Source of the DNA: Lonepinella sp051851555
GTDB lineage: Bacteria > Pseudomonadota > Gammaproteobacteria > Enterobacterales > Pasteurellaceae
Assembly (NCBI RefSeq): GCF_051851555.1
Contig: NZ_JBPDVH010000009.1
Coordinates: 1-54,160 of the forward strand
DNA length: 54,160 nucleotides
Direction: 5' to 3'
Shown: positions 17,814 to 25,932 of the stretch, piece by piece
Numbering within the stretch: the stretch's first letter is position 1
How the letters are laid out: each line of letters opens with the position of its first letter
Notes under the pieces: generated by a model
The model's database searches: none
Told to the model about the DNA's origin: nothing
The model's input: only the letters and a program-made list of their open reading frames with translations
Made by a program: the position numbers and the translations under genes

Positions 17814-17823
17814 GTGGATAAGC

Positions 17824-17852
17824 AAAAAGTGCGGTGGAATTCACCGCACTTT
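17824..17852 (-). terminator. clpX: Terminator of clpX built from an inverted uptake-signal pair
   Basis: AAAGTGCGGTG-GAATT-CACCGCACTTT (17826-17852), with T residues following on the minus strand. It separates clpX from the lon promoter. Confidence 0.85.
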
Positions 17853-17867
17853 GTTGAGATAAAAACA

Positions 17868-19109
17868 CTATTTATAAATTAATGTCGGTTTGGTATCGTC
17901 ATTAATCACACTTTCATCCACCACAACTTTCGCCAGATTGTCTAAGGATGGCAAGTCATACATGGTATCCAATAACACGCCCTCGACAATCGAACGTAAC
18001 CCCCGTGCGCCCGTTTTTCGGGCTAAGGCTTTTTTCGCCATGGCTTGCAAGGCCTCTTGGGTAAATTCTAACACCACTTCTTCCAAACTAAACAGGGCTT
18101 GATATTGTTTTACTAAGGCATTTTTCGGCTCTGTTAAAATTTGAATTAAAGCGTCTTCGTCTAATTCGCTTAACGGTGCCACAATCGGCAAACGACCGAC
18201 AAATTCGGGGATCATACCGAATTTAATTAAATCTTCCGTTTCAATTTGTTGGAACAATTCGGACAGGCTTAATTCATCTTGCTCTCCTTTCACTTCTGCA
18301 CCAAAGCCAATGCCACTGCCCACATGAACCCGTTTTTGCACAATTTTATCTAAACCGGCAAAGGCACCGCCACAAATAAACAGGATTTTTGAGGTATCCA
18401 CTCGCAACATATCTTGTTGCGGATGTTTACGCCCACCCTGAGGTGGCACAGAGGCAACGGTTCCCTCTATCAGTTTTAACAAGGCCTGTTGCACGCCCTC
18501 ACCAGACACATCACGGGTAATAGACGGGTTTTCTGATTTACGGGTAATTTTATCAATTTCATCAATATAAATAATGCCTTGCTCAGCTTTTTCGGTGTTG
18601 TAATCGCAATTTTGGAGCAATTTTTGGATGACATTTTCCACGTCCTCGCCCACATAACCAGCCTCAGTTAAGGTGGTGGCATCTGCCATGGCAAAAGGCA
18701 CATTTAACATACGGGCCAAAGTTTGTGCCAACAGGGTTTTACCGCTCCCCGTTGGGCCGATTAATAACACATTACTTTTGGCCAATTCCACTTCATCGGT
18801 TTGATGATTGGAGCGTAAGCGTTTGTAATGATTATATAACGCCACCGCTAACACTTTTTTGGCGTAATCTTGGCCAATCACATAATCATCTAAGTTAGCA
18901 CGGATTTCGTGTGGGGTGGGTAATTTGGTTTCTTCTACGTTCTCCGCCTCTTGCGGTTCTTCCGCCGAGGTATTTTCTTCTTGCAATAAATTGTGGCAAA
19001 GTTCAATACAATCGCCACAAATATAGCCAGAAGTACCCGCAATTAATCTGCCGACTTCATCTTGTGCTTTACCACAAAAAGAACAGCAGTTTTCTTTTTC
19101 ATTTGCCAT
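17868..19109 (-). CDS. clpX: ClpXP protease ATPase subunit ClpX
   Basis: AAA+ unfoldase feeding ClpP. N-terminal C4 zinc domain (CSFCGK...ICGDCIELC, residues 9-37), Walker A LIGPTGSGKTLLAQ (about 117-130), Walker B GIIYIDEIDKI, the ClpP-docking IGF loop in GSGIGFGAEVKG (about 270), sensor 2 in TGARGLRSIVE. 413 aa. ClpX starts 23 bp after clpP ends, so clpP-clpX is one operon ending in the uptake-signal hairpin. Confidence 0.98.
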   Translation of the reverse strand: MANEKENCCSFCGKAQDEVGRLIAGTSGYICGDCIELCHNLLQEENTSAEEPQEAENVEETKLPTPHEIRANLDDYVIGQDYAKKVLAVALYNHYKRLRSNHQTDEVELAKSNVLLIGPTGSGKTLLAQTLARMLNVPFAMADATTLTEAGYVGEDVENVIQKLLQNCDYNTEKAEQGIIYIDEIDKITRKSENPSITRDVSGEGVQQALLKLIEGTVASVPPQGGRKHPQQDMLRVDTSKILFICGGAFAGLDKIVQKRVHVGSGIGFGAEVKGEQDELSLSELFQQIETEDLIKFGMIPEFVGRLPIVAPLSELDEDALIQILTEPKNALVKQYQALFSLEEVVLEFTQEALQAMAKKALARKTGARGLRSIVEGVLLDTMYDLPSLDNLAKVVVDESVINDDTKPTLIYK

Positions 19110-19132
19110 GTTTACTTTCCAATTCTCTGTTC

Positions 19133-19714
19133 TTAACGTTTCACTAACACGCTGTCTACGAGACCGTACTCTCTCGCTTGCTCCGCCGACATAAAATTAT
19201 CACGGTCAGTATCTCGTTCAATTTTTTCCAAAGGTTGCCCCGTGTGAAAGGCTAAACGTTCATTTAAGGTATGTTTAATTTTCAAAATTTCTTGCGCATG
19301 AATTTGAATATCTGAGGCTTGCCCACGGAAACCGCCTAAGGGTTGATGGATCATCACCCGCGCATTGGGCAATACCGCACGCTTACCGGCGGTGCCACCT
19401 GCTAATAAAAAGGCGCCCATGGAACACGCCTGTCCGATACATAAGGTACGCACGTCGGGCTTGATAAATTGCATGGTGTCATAAATCGCCATGCCTGCGG
19501 TGACGGAACCACCGGGGCTGTTAATATAAATGTTAATATCTTTATCTGGATTTTCGGATTCTAAAAATAATAATTGAGCCACAATCAAATTGGCCATATT
19601 GTCTTCTACTTCACCGCTTAAAAAAATCACACGTTCTTTTAATAAACGTGAATAAATATCGTAAGCACGCTCGCCTCTTGCACTTTGCTCTACGACCATA
19701 GGAATCACGGACAT
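19133..19714 (-). CDS. clpP: ATP-dependent Clp protease proteolytic subunit
   Basis: Serine protease tetradecamer. Catalytic Ser in GQACSMGAFLLAGG (Ser98) and His in VMIHQPLGG (His123); Asp is expected in RDTDRDNFMS-region. INSPGGSVTAGMAIYDTMQF is the family signature. I start at 19714 (MSVIPMVVEQ, 193 aa) because TTGGAGAACCTT precedes that ATG; an upstream ATG at 19729 would add MLENL and hide the ribosome site. Confidence 0.97.
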   Translation of the reverse strand: MSVIPMVVEQSARGERAYDIYSRLLKERVIFLSGEVEDNMANLIVAQLLFLESENPDKDINIYINSPGGSVTAGMAIYDTMQFIKPDVRTLCIGQACSMGAFLLAGGTAGKRAVLPNARVMIHQPLGGFRGQASDIQIHAQEILKIKHTLNERLAFHTGQPLEKIERDTDRDNFMSAEQAREYGLVDSVLVKR

Positions 19715-19785
19715 AAGGTTCTCCAACATATTTCAATATAATAATCTGTCTATTCTACCTGAAAAATAGGTTTGACTAAACAAAA

Positions 19786-19846
19786 TAAACAAAAGTGCGG
19801 TCATTTTTTAACGAATAATAAAATTCATCAAAAATTGACCGCACTT
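19786..19846 (-). terminator. tig: Terminator of tig with uptake-signal arms
   Basis: AAGTGCGGTCA (19793-19803) and TGACCGCACTT (19836-19846) are perfectly complementary around a 32-nt, AT-rich loop that can also pair internally. It lies 17 bp past the tig stop. The long loop makes strength uncertain. Confidence 0.65.
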
Positions 19847-19863
19847 CAAAACCTTAAGTGAGA

Positions 19864-21159
19864 TTAGGCTTTCGGATTCATAATTTCATCAAAAGATGAC
19901 ACTTTTTCCGTCACTTGAGCTTTCGCTAACACAGCGTCTACCGCTTGTTCTTCTAATACCACATTACGCACGTTATTCATTAATTCATTGTTTTTGCTGT
20001 AATATTCAACCACTTCCGCAGGTTGTTCATAAGCTGAGGCAATATCCGCAATCATGGCTTTCGCACGATCTTCGTCCGCTTTTAACTCGTTTTCTTTGAT
20101 GACTGCAGAGAATAATAAGCCCACTTGTACACGGCGTTTCGCTTGTTCTTCAAACAATTCACGTGGTAATTGTGCCGCTTGTTGCTCGTTGCCACCGAAA
20201 CGTTGTGCCGCTTGTTTGCGTAACACTTCAATTTCTTCATCTACCGCAGAGACTGGTACATCAATGGTATTTTCAGCAATTAAGCCGTCAATCACTTGTT
20301 GTTTCACTTTAGCGACTAAGGCATTTTTCAATTCACGTTGCATGTTTTTCTTAATTTCGGCACGTAAATCCTCAACGGTTTTGGTGTTTGGACCAAATTT
20401 TTTCACGAACTCGTCAGTTAATTCTGGCAATACTTGAATTTCGACTTTTTTCAAGGTAATCGCAAATTTCGCTGCTTTGCCTTTTAAGTTTTCTGAATGA
20501 TATTCTGCAGGGAACGTCACATCAATATCAAACTGCTCACCCGCTTTGTGGCCGACGATACCCTCTTCAAAACCTGGGATCATACGACCTTGGCCCATGG
20601 CTAAAGCGAAATCAGTGGCTTTACCGCCCTCAAATTCTTCACCGTCGACGGAACCAACGAAGTCAATGGTCACACGATCTTCCGCTTTGGCGGCATCTTT
20701 GCTTTCTGCCCAAGTGGCTTGTTGTTTACGTAATACGTTCACCATGTTATCTACATCAGCTTCGGTGATGTCAACAGTGGGTTTTTCAACCTTGATATTT
20801 TCTAAGCCTTTTAATGTCACTTCTGGGTACACTTCAAAAGTCGCCGTGAACACTAAATCTTGGCCATCTTCAAATTTTTCAATGGCAAAGGTTGGGCGGC
20901 CGGCAAGGTTCACTTTTTCTTTGAACATTAAATCAAAGAAATGACGAGGTAATAAATCATTTAACACATCTTGACGAATAGAGGCACCAAAGCGTTTTTC
21001 TACGATTTGAGCAGGGACATGGCCTTTACGGAAACCGTCTACACGGACATTTTTGGCGGCACGTTTGGTTTCTTCACGTACTGCATTTTTTACTGTTTCT
21101 GCTGGCACCGTGATACTGACACGACGTTCTAAACCTTGCGTTGTTTCAATAGTTGACAT
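19864..21159 (-). CDS. tig: Trigger factor
   Basis: Ribosome-bound chaperone and prolyl isomerase for nascent chains. Ribosome-binding loop VRVDGFRKGHVPAQIVEKRF (about 38-57), FKBP-like domain (AEDRVTIDFVGSVDGEEFEG, about 160-240, with GRMIPGFEEGIVGHKAGE) and long C-terminal helical arms. 431 aa, normal. It heads the tig-clpP-clpX-lon-ppiD block. Confidence 0.98.
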   Translation of the reverse strand: MSTIETTQGLERRVSITVPAETVKNAVREETKRAAKNVRVDGFRKGHVPAQIVEKRFGASIRQDVLNDLLPRHFFDLMFKEKVNLAGRPTFAIEKFEDGQDLVFTATFEVYPEVTLKGLENIKVEKPTVDITEADVDNMVNVLRKQQATWAESKDAAKAEDRVTIDFVGSVDGEEFEGGKATDFALAMGQGRMIPGFEEGIVGHKAGEQFDIDVTFPAEYHSENLKGKAAKFAITLKKVEIQVLPELTDEFVKKFGPNTKTVEDLRAEIKKNMQRELKNALVAKVKQQVIDGLIAENTIDVPVSAVDEEIEVLRKQAAQRFGGNEQQAAQLPRELFEEQAKRRVQVGLLFSAVIKENELKADEDRAKAMIADIASAYEQPAEVVEYYSKNNELMNNVRNVVLEEQAVDAVLAKAQVTEKVSSFDEIMNPKA

Positions 21160-21306
21160 TGTTCTTTTCCTTTAAATATGAATGAATACTTAGCCGTTCG
21201 CTAAGGCGAATAAAAATAAACTGGCGAATTATAACGAAAACAAGTCGAGCAGTCGAGAAGAAATTTTATCATTGCTCGCTTTATACCCTAGCCACATCAA
21301 TACACA

Positions 21307-21867
21307 CTACGCTGCACAATCAGGATTTTGTTCATAGTGGCATTCGCCGTCATTATAGGGATCTAAACCATATTTCTGAAAAATGGGGATGATGTCATTA
21401 GCATGATATAATTCAAACGCCTCTGTCATACTCCCAGCTTCTATCCTTATTGTATGTTTATTAACGTGAACCAAATTAACCAACATAAGATGTTTAAAAC
21501 CTAATAGAATAACAATATCATCACGATAGACTTTATCTTTAGTATCTGATACATAACTGAGATCAAATCGATACTCCCCCATATAACCATACTTTGTTTT
21601 TACGGATTCACACATCCAAATTGGAACCATTTCCCCTACCTCGTTAATTTGTTTTTTACAAACATAATGGAAATGGCCCGCCACTTTGATTTTCGTTTCA
21701 TTTTTAATCATGTCTTTATAAGGTTTCGCTACTTCGGCTGATATAGCGGCATGTTCAGGATCATATTTAGGCTGCGGCAACTGATCGACATCTAATTCCG
21801 CATAGCCTTGTGATATCCCAATAAAAAGCGTCGTGATAAAAATAAATAGGTTTTTAATGTTAAACAT
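21307..21867 (-). CDS. Secreted protein of unknown function
   Basis: I do not recognise this 186-residue protein. It has a plausible signal peptide (MFNIKNLFIFITTLFIGISQ then GYA before ELDVD) without a lipobox. The mature part is mixed charged with four cysteines (HYVCKK, IWMCES, GECHY, PDCAA), which would suit two disulfides in the periplasm. Conserved-looking segments include KVAGHFHYVCKK and GYMGEYRFDLSY. AAGGAAATTTATCA precedes the ATG. It stands alone between tig and the permease gene, on the minus strand, with no obvious operon partner. Confidence 0.7.
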   Translation of the reverse strand: MFNIKNLFIFITTLFIGISQGYAELDVDQLPQPKYDPEHAAISAEVAKPYKDMIKNETKIKVAGHFHYVCKKQINEVGEMVPIWMCESVKTKYGYMGEYRFDLSYVSDTKDKVYRDDIVILLGFKHLMLVNLVHVNKHTIRIEAGSMTEAFELYHANDIIPIFQKYGLDPYNDGECHYEQNPDCAA

Positions 21868-21979
21868 TGATAAATTTCCTTAACTACAGGTTATAGATAA
21901 AATAAATGGGAGGATTATAACGAAATCTAGGGAAAGTCGTCTAGCATAAAATTTAACAACAAAGATTTCTCAGCCTATC

Positions 21980-22008
21980 TTGTTATTTCATCTTCGTACT
22001 ATTATAAT
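21980..22008 (+). promoter_or_regulatory. Promoter of the permease-methyltransferase-epimerase operon
   Basis: TTGTTA (21980-21985), 17-bp spacer, TATAAT (22003-22008), 31 bp upstream of the permease start codon. Confidence 0.7.
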
Positions 22009-22039
22009 AGTGCAACTTTATTTTTGTAAGGATTTCCTC

Positions 22040-23296
22040 ATGACAACACAAAAACAACCGTCCTTGTTAGGCGGTATAATGATTATCGCCGGTGGCACCA
22101 TTGGTGCGGGCATGCTCGCCAACCCGATTTCCACCGCAGGTGTTTGGTTTACTGGCTCATTGCTGATTTTGCTTTATACTTGGTTTTGTATGACTTCATC
22201 AGGTTTAATGTTATTAGAAGCCAATTTACACTACCCGACGGGATCGAGTTTTAATACCATTGTCAAAGACTTACTCGGCAATGGTTGGAACGTCCTCAAT
22301 GGCTTATCCCTTGCCTTTGTCATGTACATTTTAACCTATGCCTACATTACCTCAGGCGGTGGTATTACCGAAGGCTTTATTAATCAGCTGTTAAGCAGCG
22401 AACAAAGTGCGGTGGAAATTGGACGAACTTCGGGATCGTTAATCTTTGCTGTGGTATTAGCTTTGTTCGTCTGGTTCTCCACCAAAGCCGTGGATCGCTT
22501 TAGTACGGTATTAATCGCAGGTATGGCGATTGCGTTTTTCCTGTCTGTCGCCAGTTTAATTTCCTCCGCCAAACCTGAAATTCTATTGGATCAACTTGCC
22601 CCAGCGGATACCGTTTATTTACCTTACGCTATGGTGGCGTTGCCTGTGTGTTTAGTGTCCTTTGGTTTTCATCAAAATGTACCTAGCCTTGTGAAATACT
22701 ATGATCGCAACGCAGCTAAAGTGGTAAAATCCGTGGTGTTAGGCACCGCAACAGCGTTAGTGATTTATGTGTTGTGGCAATATGCGGTGCAAGGCAATTT
22801 ACCTCGCAGTGAATTTGCCCCTGTGATTGCAAAAGGTGGCGACATTGCAGCGTTACTCGATGCGTTACATCAATATATGCAAACCGATTACATTGCCCTC
22901 GCTCTGAGTTTCTTCGCTTATATGGCGATTGCCAGCTCTTTCTTAGGGGTGACGCTCGGTTTATTTGACTATATCGCTGACTTGTTTAAATTTGACGACA
23001 GCGGATTAGGGCGTGCCAAAACGGCATTAGTAGTGTTCCTACCGCCATTATTATTAAGCCTCCTATTCCCTTATGGCTTTGTGATCGCTATCGGTTATGC
23101 GGGTTTAGCCGCCACCGTATGGGCAGGGATTGTGCCAGCCTTATTAGCCAAAGCCAGCCGTGAGCGATTTGGTCAAAGTAAATATACCGCATTCGGTGGT
23201 AACTTTATGATTTACTTTATTTTCCTATTTGCGATTTTAAATATCGTGGCTAAACTCGGTAGCCAATTTGGCTGGATTGCGGATTTTAAAGGCTAA
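22040..23296 (+). CDS. Aromatic amino acid permease (TyrP/Mtr, HAAAP family)
   Basis: Inner-membrane proton symporter for tyrosine or tryptophan, about 11 hydrophobic segments. The N-terminal motif GGIMIIAGGTIGAGMLANPI is the family hallmark; SFGFHQNVPSLVKYY and SSFLGVTLGLFDYIADLF are also typical. I start at 22040 (418 aa), where TAAGGATTTCCTC precedes the ATG; the in-frame ATG at 21980 lies inside the promoter. tyrP and mtr cannot be told apart here with certainty; TyrP-like is my preference. No TyrR or Trp-repressor box seen. Confidence 0.88.
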   Translation: MTTQKQPSLLGGIMIIAGGTIGAGMLANPISTAGVWFTGSLLILLYTWFCMTSSGLMLLEANLHYPTGSSFNTIVKDLLGNGWNVLNGLSLAFVMYILTYAYITSGGGITEGFINQLLSSEQSAVEIGRTSGSLIFAVVLALFVWFSTKAVDRFSTVLIAGMAIAFFLSVASLISSAKPEILLDQLAPADTVYLPYAMVALPVCLVSFGFHQNVPSLVKYYDRNAAKVVKSVVLGTATALVIYVLWQYAVQGNLPRSEFAPVIAKGGDIAALLDALHQYMQTDYIALALSFFAYMAIASSFLGVTLGLFDYIADLFKFDDSGLGRAKTALVVFLPPLLLSLLFPYGFVIAIGYAGLAATVWAGIVPALLAKASRERFGQSKYTAFGGNFMIYFIFLFAILNIVAKLGSQFGWIADFKG

Positions 23297-23301
23297 CCTT
23301 T

Positions 23302-24048
23302 ATGCAAACCTCCGTTTATGATAAAGAAAACTTTTTTGAGCTTTATCAAAAACTTCGTGCAAATCCAATCAGTTTAAACAACATTGTGGAAAAACCCACA
23401 ATGTTGTCTTTATTGCCTGATTTAACAGGCAAAAAGCTGCTGGATCTCGGTTGTGGTACGGGCGAACATTTGGCGTTATATTTAGCTCGTAAAGCCGATT
23501 TTGTGGTTGGCATAGATCTGTCTTTGGCAATGTTACAACAGGCAGAAAAAAATCTTGCCGATTTTACACCGCACTTTTCCCTTTATCCCTTGGCAATGGA
23601 ACAATTAGATCAACTCAACGAAACGGATTTTGATGTGATTACCAGTTCTTTTGCCTTTCATTACGTGCAAGATTTTCGCCAACTATTAAGCCAAATTTAT
23701 CGCAAATTAAAGCCCAATGGCTGGCTTATTTTTTCCCAAGAACACCCCATCGTCACCGCTTACCAAGGCGGTGAACGCTGGGAGAAAAATGAACAAAAAG
23801 AACAGGTTGCCTATCGTTTAAATTATTATCGAGATGAAGGTGAGCGAGATCGAAGCTGGTTTCAACAACCCTTTCAAACCTATCATAGAACCACCGCAAC
23901 CATTATCAATGGGCTTATCGAAACAGGCTTTCAAATTGAACAAATGGCAGAACCCATGTTAGCCGATCAGCCTGAATGGCAAGCAGAATTTAAAGATTTA
24001 CAACATCGCCCTGTGTTACTGTTCGTGAAAGCGAGAAAAGTCCCATGA
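23302..24048 (+). CDS. Class I SAM-dependent methyltransferase
   Basis: SAM-binding motif I LLDLGCGTGEHLALYLA (about 45-61), motif II GIDLSLAMLQQAEKNL, and a motif near FDVITSSFAFHYVQDF, as in UbiE/small-molecule methyltransferases. 248 aa. Substrate not readable. It starts 5 bp after the permease and overlaps the next gene by 4 bp (ATGA), so translation is probably coupled. Confidence 0.82.
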   Translation: MQTSVYDKENFFELYQKLRANPISLNNIVEKPTMLSLLPDLTGKKLLDLGCGTGEHLALYLARKADFVVGIDLSLAMLQQAEKNLADFTPHFSLYPLAMEQLDQLNETDFDVITSSFAFHYVQDFRQLLSQIYRKLKPNGWLIFSQEHPIVTAYQGGERWEKNEQKEQVAYRLNYYRDEGERDRSWFQQPFQTYHRTTATIINGLIETGFQIEQMAEPMLADQPEWQAEFKDLQHRPVLLFVKARKVP

Positions 24049-24734
24049 TTGTCGGTAATGGCATGATGGCAAAGGCATTTTCTGCTTATGCAGAAGATCC
24101 TAAGCATATTATTTTTGCCAGTGGCGTATCAAATTCACAAGAAAAAGACCGCACTTTATTTACCAGAGAGAGCCAATTACTTGAACAAACGATTTTACAC
24201 CATCCCGACCAAAAATTAGTTTATTTTAGCACTTGTAGTCTCTACGATCCGTCCCTACAAAATTCGTCTTATGTGCAACATAAACAGAATATGGAACAGC
24301 AAGTGCAACGATTAGCCCAGCAATACTTAATTGTGCGTTTACCACAAGTCGTGGGTAATGCCACTAGCCCAACTATCGTGAATTTCCTCTATCAAGCCAT
24401 TATTCATCAGCAACCTTTTACCCTATGGCAAGAAAGTTATCGGAATTTAATTGATATTGATGACGTGGTCACGATTTTAAATGAAATCCTAGCCAATCCT
24501 TTGTTTACCAATCAGATCATTAATGTTGCCACGGATAAGATGATCAATGTGCAAAATATTGCCATGATGTTAGAAAATATCACAAAAATCACCGCACTTT
24601 ATCAATCTATTCCGAAAGGATCTTATTATTCCATTGATATTGCTCCTATTCGCCCCATTTTGGCGAAATTACACCTCAATTTTGCACAAGATTATGTTCA
24701 AAAAACCCTTGAAAAATATTATTCCCCCAAATAA
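24045..24734 (+). CDS. NAD(P)-dependent epimerase/dehydratase-like protein (extended SDR)
   Basis: Short Rossmann protein, 229 aa. It opens MIVGNGMMAKAF (G-x-G-x-x-A dinucleotide loop), has YFSTCSLYDP and SYVQHKQNME with a Y-x-x-x-K pair (about 78-88), then LIVRLPQVVGN and YRNLIDIDDVV as in sugar epimerases. Shorter than typical 300-residue members, so the substrate domain is reduced. Overlaps the methyltransferase gene by 4 bp. The reaction is unknown; perhaps surface-sugar related. Confidence 0.65.
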   Translation: MIVGNGMMAKAFSAYAEDPKHIIFASGVSNSQEKDRTLFTRESQLLEQTILHHPDQKLVYFSTCSLYDPSLQNSSYVQHKQNMEQQVQRLAQQYLIVRLPQVVGNATSPTIVNFLYQAIIHQQPFTLWQESYRNLIDIDDVVTILNEILANPLFTNQIINVATDKMINVQNIAMMLENITKITALYQSIPKGSYYSIDIAPIRPILAKLHLNFAQDYVQKTLEKYYSPK

Positions 24735-24758
24735 AAGAAAAAATAAACAAAAAAACGC

Positions 24759-24787
24759 TTGCAAGATAAAGTAGATTTCAGTATTTT
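24759..24787 (+). promoter_or_regulatory. hisL: Promoter of the his operon
   Basis: TTGCAA (24759-24764), 17-bp spacer, TATTTT (24782-24787), 35 bp upstream of the leader peptide start. Confidence 0.6.
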
Positions 24788-24822
24788 AAAAGGCAAGCAA
24801 AAATCCACTTTAGGAAAATACA

Positions 24823-24873
24823 ATGAATTTCAACCGCACTTTTACGTTTCATCATCACCATCACCGAACCTAA
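24823..24873 (+). CDS. hisL: his operon leader peptide
   Basis: A 16-codon frame, MNFNRTFTFHHHHHRT, preceded by TAGGAAAATACA. Five consecutive His codons (24850-24864) sense charged tRNA-His; ribosome stalling here prevents formation of the terminator downstream. A DNA uptake signal (AACCGCACTTTT) is built into the Asn-Arg-Thr-Phe codons. hisL peptides are normally translated only for regulation. Confidence 0.95.
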   Translation: MNFNRTFTFHHHHHRT

Positions 24874-24983
24874 TCTTTCGGGCGGATGGTGCTACTCGGA
24901 AGATAAAACTTCCGAAGTGGCAAATAAGTGCGGCGAATCAGCAATATAAACCTTTCGGAAGTCAACTTTCGAAAGGTTTTTTT
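24850..24983 (+). promoter_or_regulatory. hisL: Histidine attenuator with alternative RNA folds
   Basis: Terminator: AACCTTTCG (24949-24957) with CGAAAGGTT (24970-24978), then seven T. Antiterminator: ACTTCCGAA (24908-24916) with TTCGGAAGT (24954-24962), which uses the 5' arm of the terminator. Pause or protector stem: TCGGAAG (24896-24902) with CTTCCGA (24909-24915). CACCATC in the His codons (24856-24862) can pair with GATGGTG (24885-24891). These mutually exclusive stems are the classical his attenuation layout. Confidence 0.9.
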
Positions 24984-25021
24984 ATACATTTAATAGGGTC
25001 TGTTGACCTAAGGAAATAACA

Positions 25022-25921
25022 ATGTCAAACAGCAAAAGATTACGCATTGCATTACAAAAAAAAGGGCGTTTAAGCAAAGAATGTAACGAATTGCTTAAAC
25101 AATGTGGGGTAAAAATCAACTGGAACGAACAACGTTTGATTGCCTATTCGGAAAATATGCCGATTGATATTTTACGCGTGCGTGATGACGATATTCCGGG
25201 TTTAGTATTTGACGGCGTGGTGGATCTGGGCATTATCGGCGAAAATGTGTTGGAAGAAGAAGAACTGGGTCGTCAAAATGCAGGGGAAACGGTGGAATAT
25301 AAAAAACTCCGCACCTTGGATTTTGGTGGCTGCCGTTTATCTATTGCAGTGGATCGTGACGAGCAATATCACGGCGTGCAGGATTTGCACAATAAACGTA
25401 TTGCTACTTCGTACCCGAATTTGCTGAAACGCTATATGGCTGCCAAAGGTGTATCCTATAAAAACTGTTTTTTAAATGGTTCAGTAGAAGTCGCCCCGAC
25501 CGCAAATTTAGCCAATGCCATTTGTGATTTGGTGTCATCAGGGGCAACCTTGGAAGCCAATGGTTTAAAAGAAGTGGAGGTCATTTATAAATCAAAGGCT
25601 TGCCTAATTCAACGTGCCGAACCCTTATCTGATGAAAAACAAGCACTGGTGGAAAAATTATTAACCCGCATTCAAGGGGTACAACAGGCGGCGGAAAGCA
25701 AATATATTATGTTGCACGCCCCGAAAAATAAATTGGAAGAAATCACCGCACTTTTACCGGGGGTGGAAAATCCGACCATTCTGCCATTGGCTCACGATAA
25801 CAGCAAAGTCGCCATGCACGTGGTCAGTCAGGAAAATTTATTTTGGGAAACCATGGAACAGTTGAAAGAAATGGGGGCAAGTTCCGTGTTGGTATTACCG
25901 ATAGAGAAAATGTTGGCTTAG
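25022..25921 (+). CDS. hisG: ATP phosphoribosyltransferase
   Basis: First step of histidine synthesis: ATP plus PRPP to phosphoribosyl-ATP. Long-form HisG with C-terminal regulatory domain: RLRIALQKKGRLSKE at the start, GVVDLGIIGENVLEE (about 68-82), the PRPP-loop region DLVSSGATLEANGL (about 172), and the regulatory end (HAPKNKLEEITALLPG...). 299 aa, normal. AAGGAAATAACA precedes the ATG. First structural gene after the attenuator; hisD follows after 11 bp. Confidence 0.97.
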   Translation: MSNSKRLRIALQKKGRLSKECNELLKQCGVKINWNEQRLIAYSENMPIDILRVRDDDIPGLVFDGVVDLGIIGENVLEEEELGRQNAGETVEYKKLRTLDFGGCRLSIAVDRDEQYHGVQDLHNKRIATSYPNLLKRYMAAKGVSYKNCFLNGSVEVAPTANLANAICDLVSSGATLEANGLKEVEVIYKSKACLIQRAEPLSDEKQALVEKLLTRIQGVQQAAESKYIMLHAPKNKLEEITALLPGVENPTILPLAHDNSKVAMHVVSQENLFWETMEQLKEMGASSVLVLPIEKMLA

Positions 25922-25932
25922 GGGAAAATAAC

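Noticed and set aside
24759..25019. An 86-codon frame between the epimerase-like gene and hisG
   Set aside because: It starts at the promoter -35 and runs in another frame through the his leader peptide and attenuator hairpins; the leader explains the region fully.
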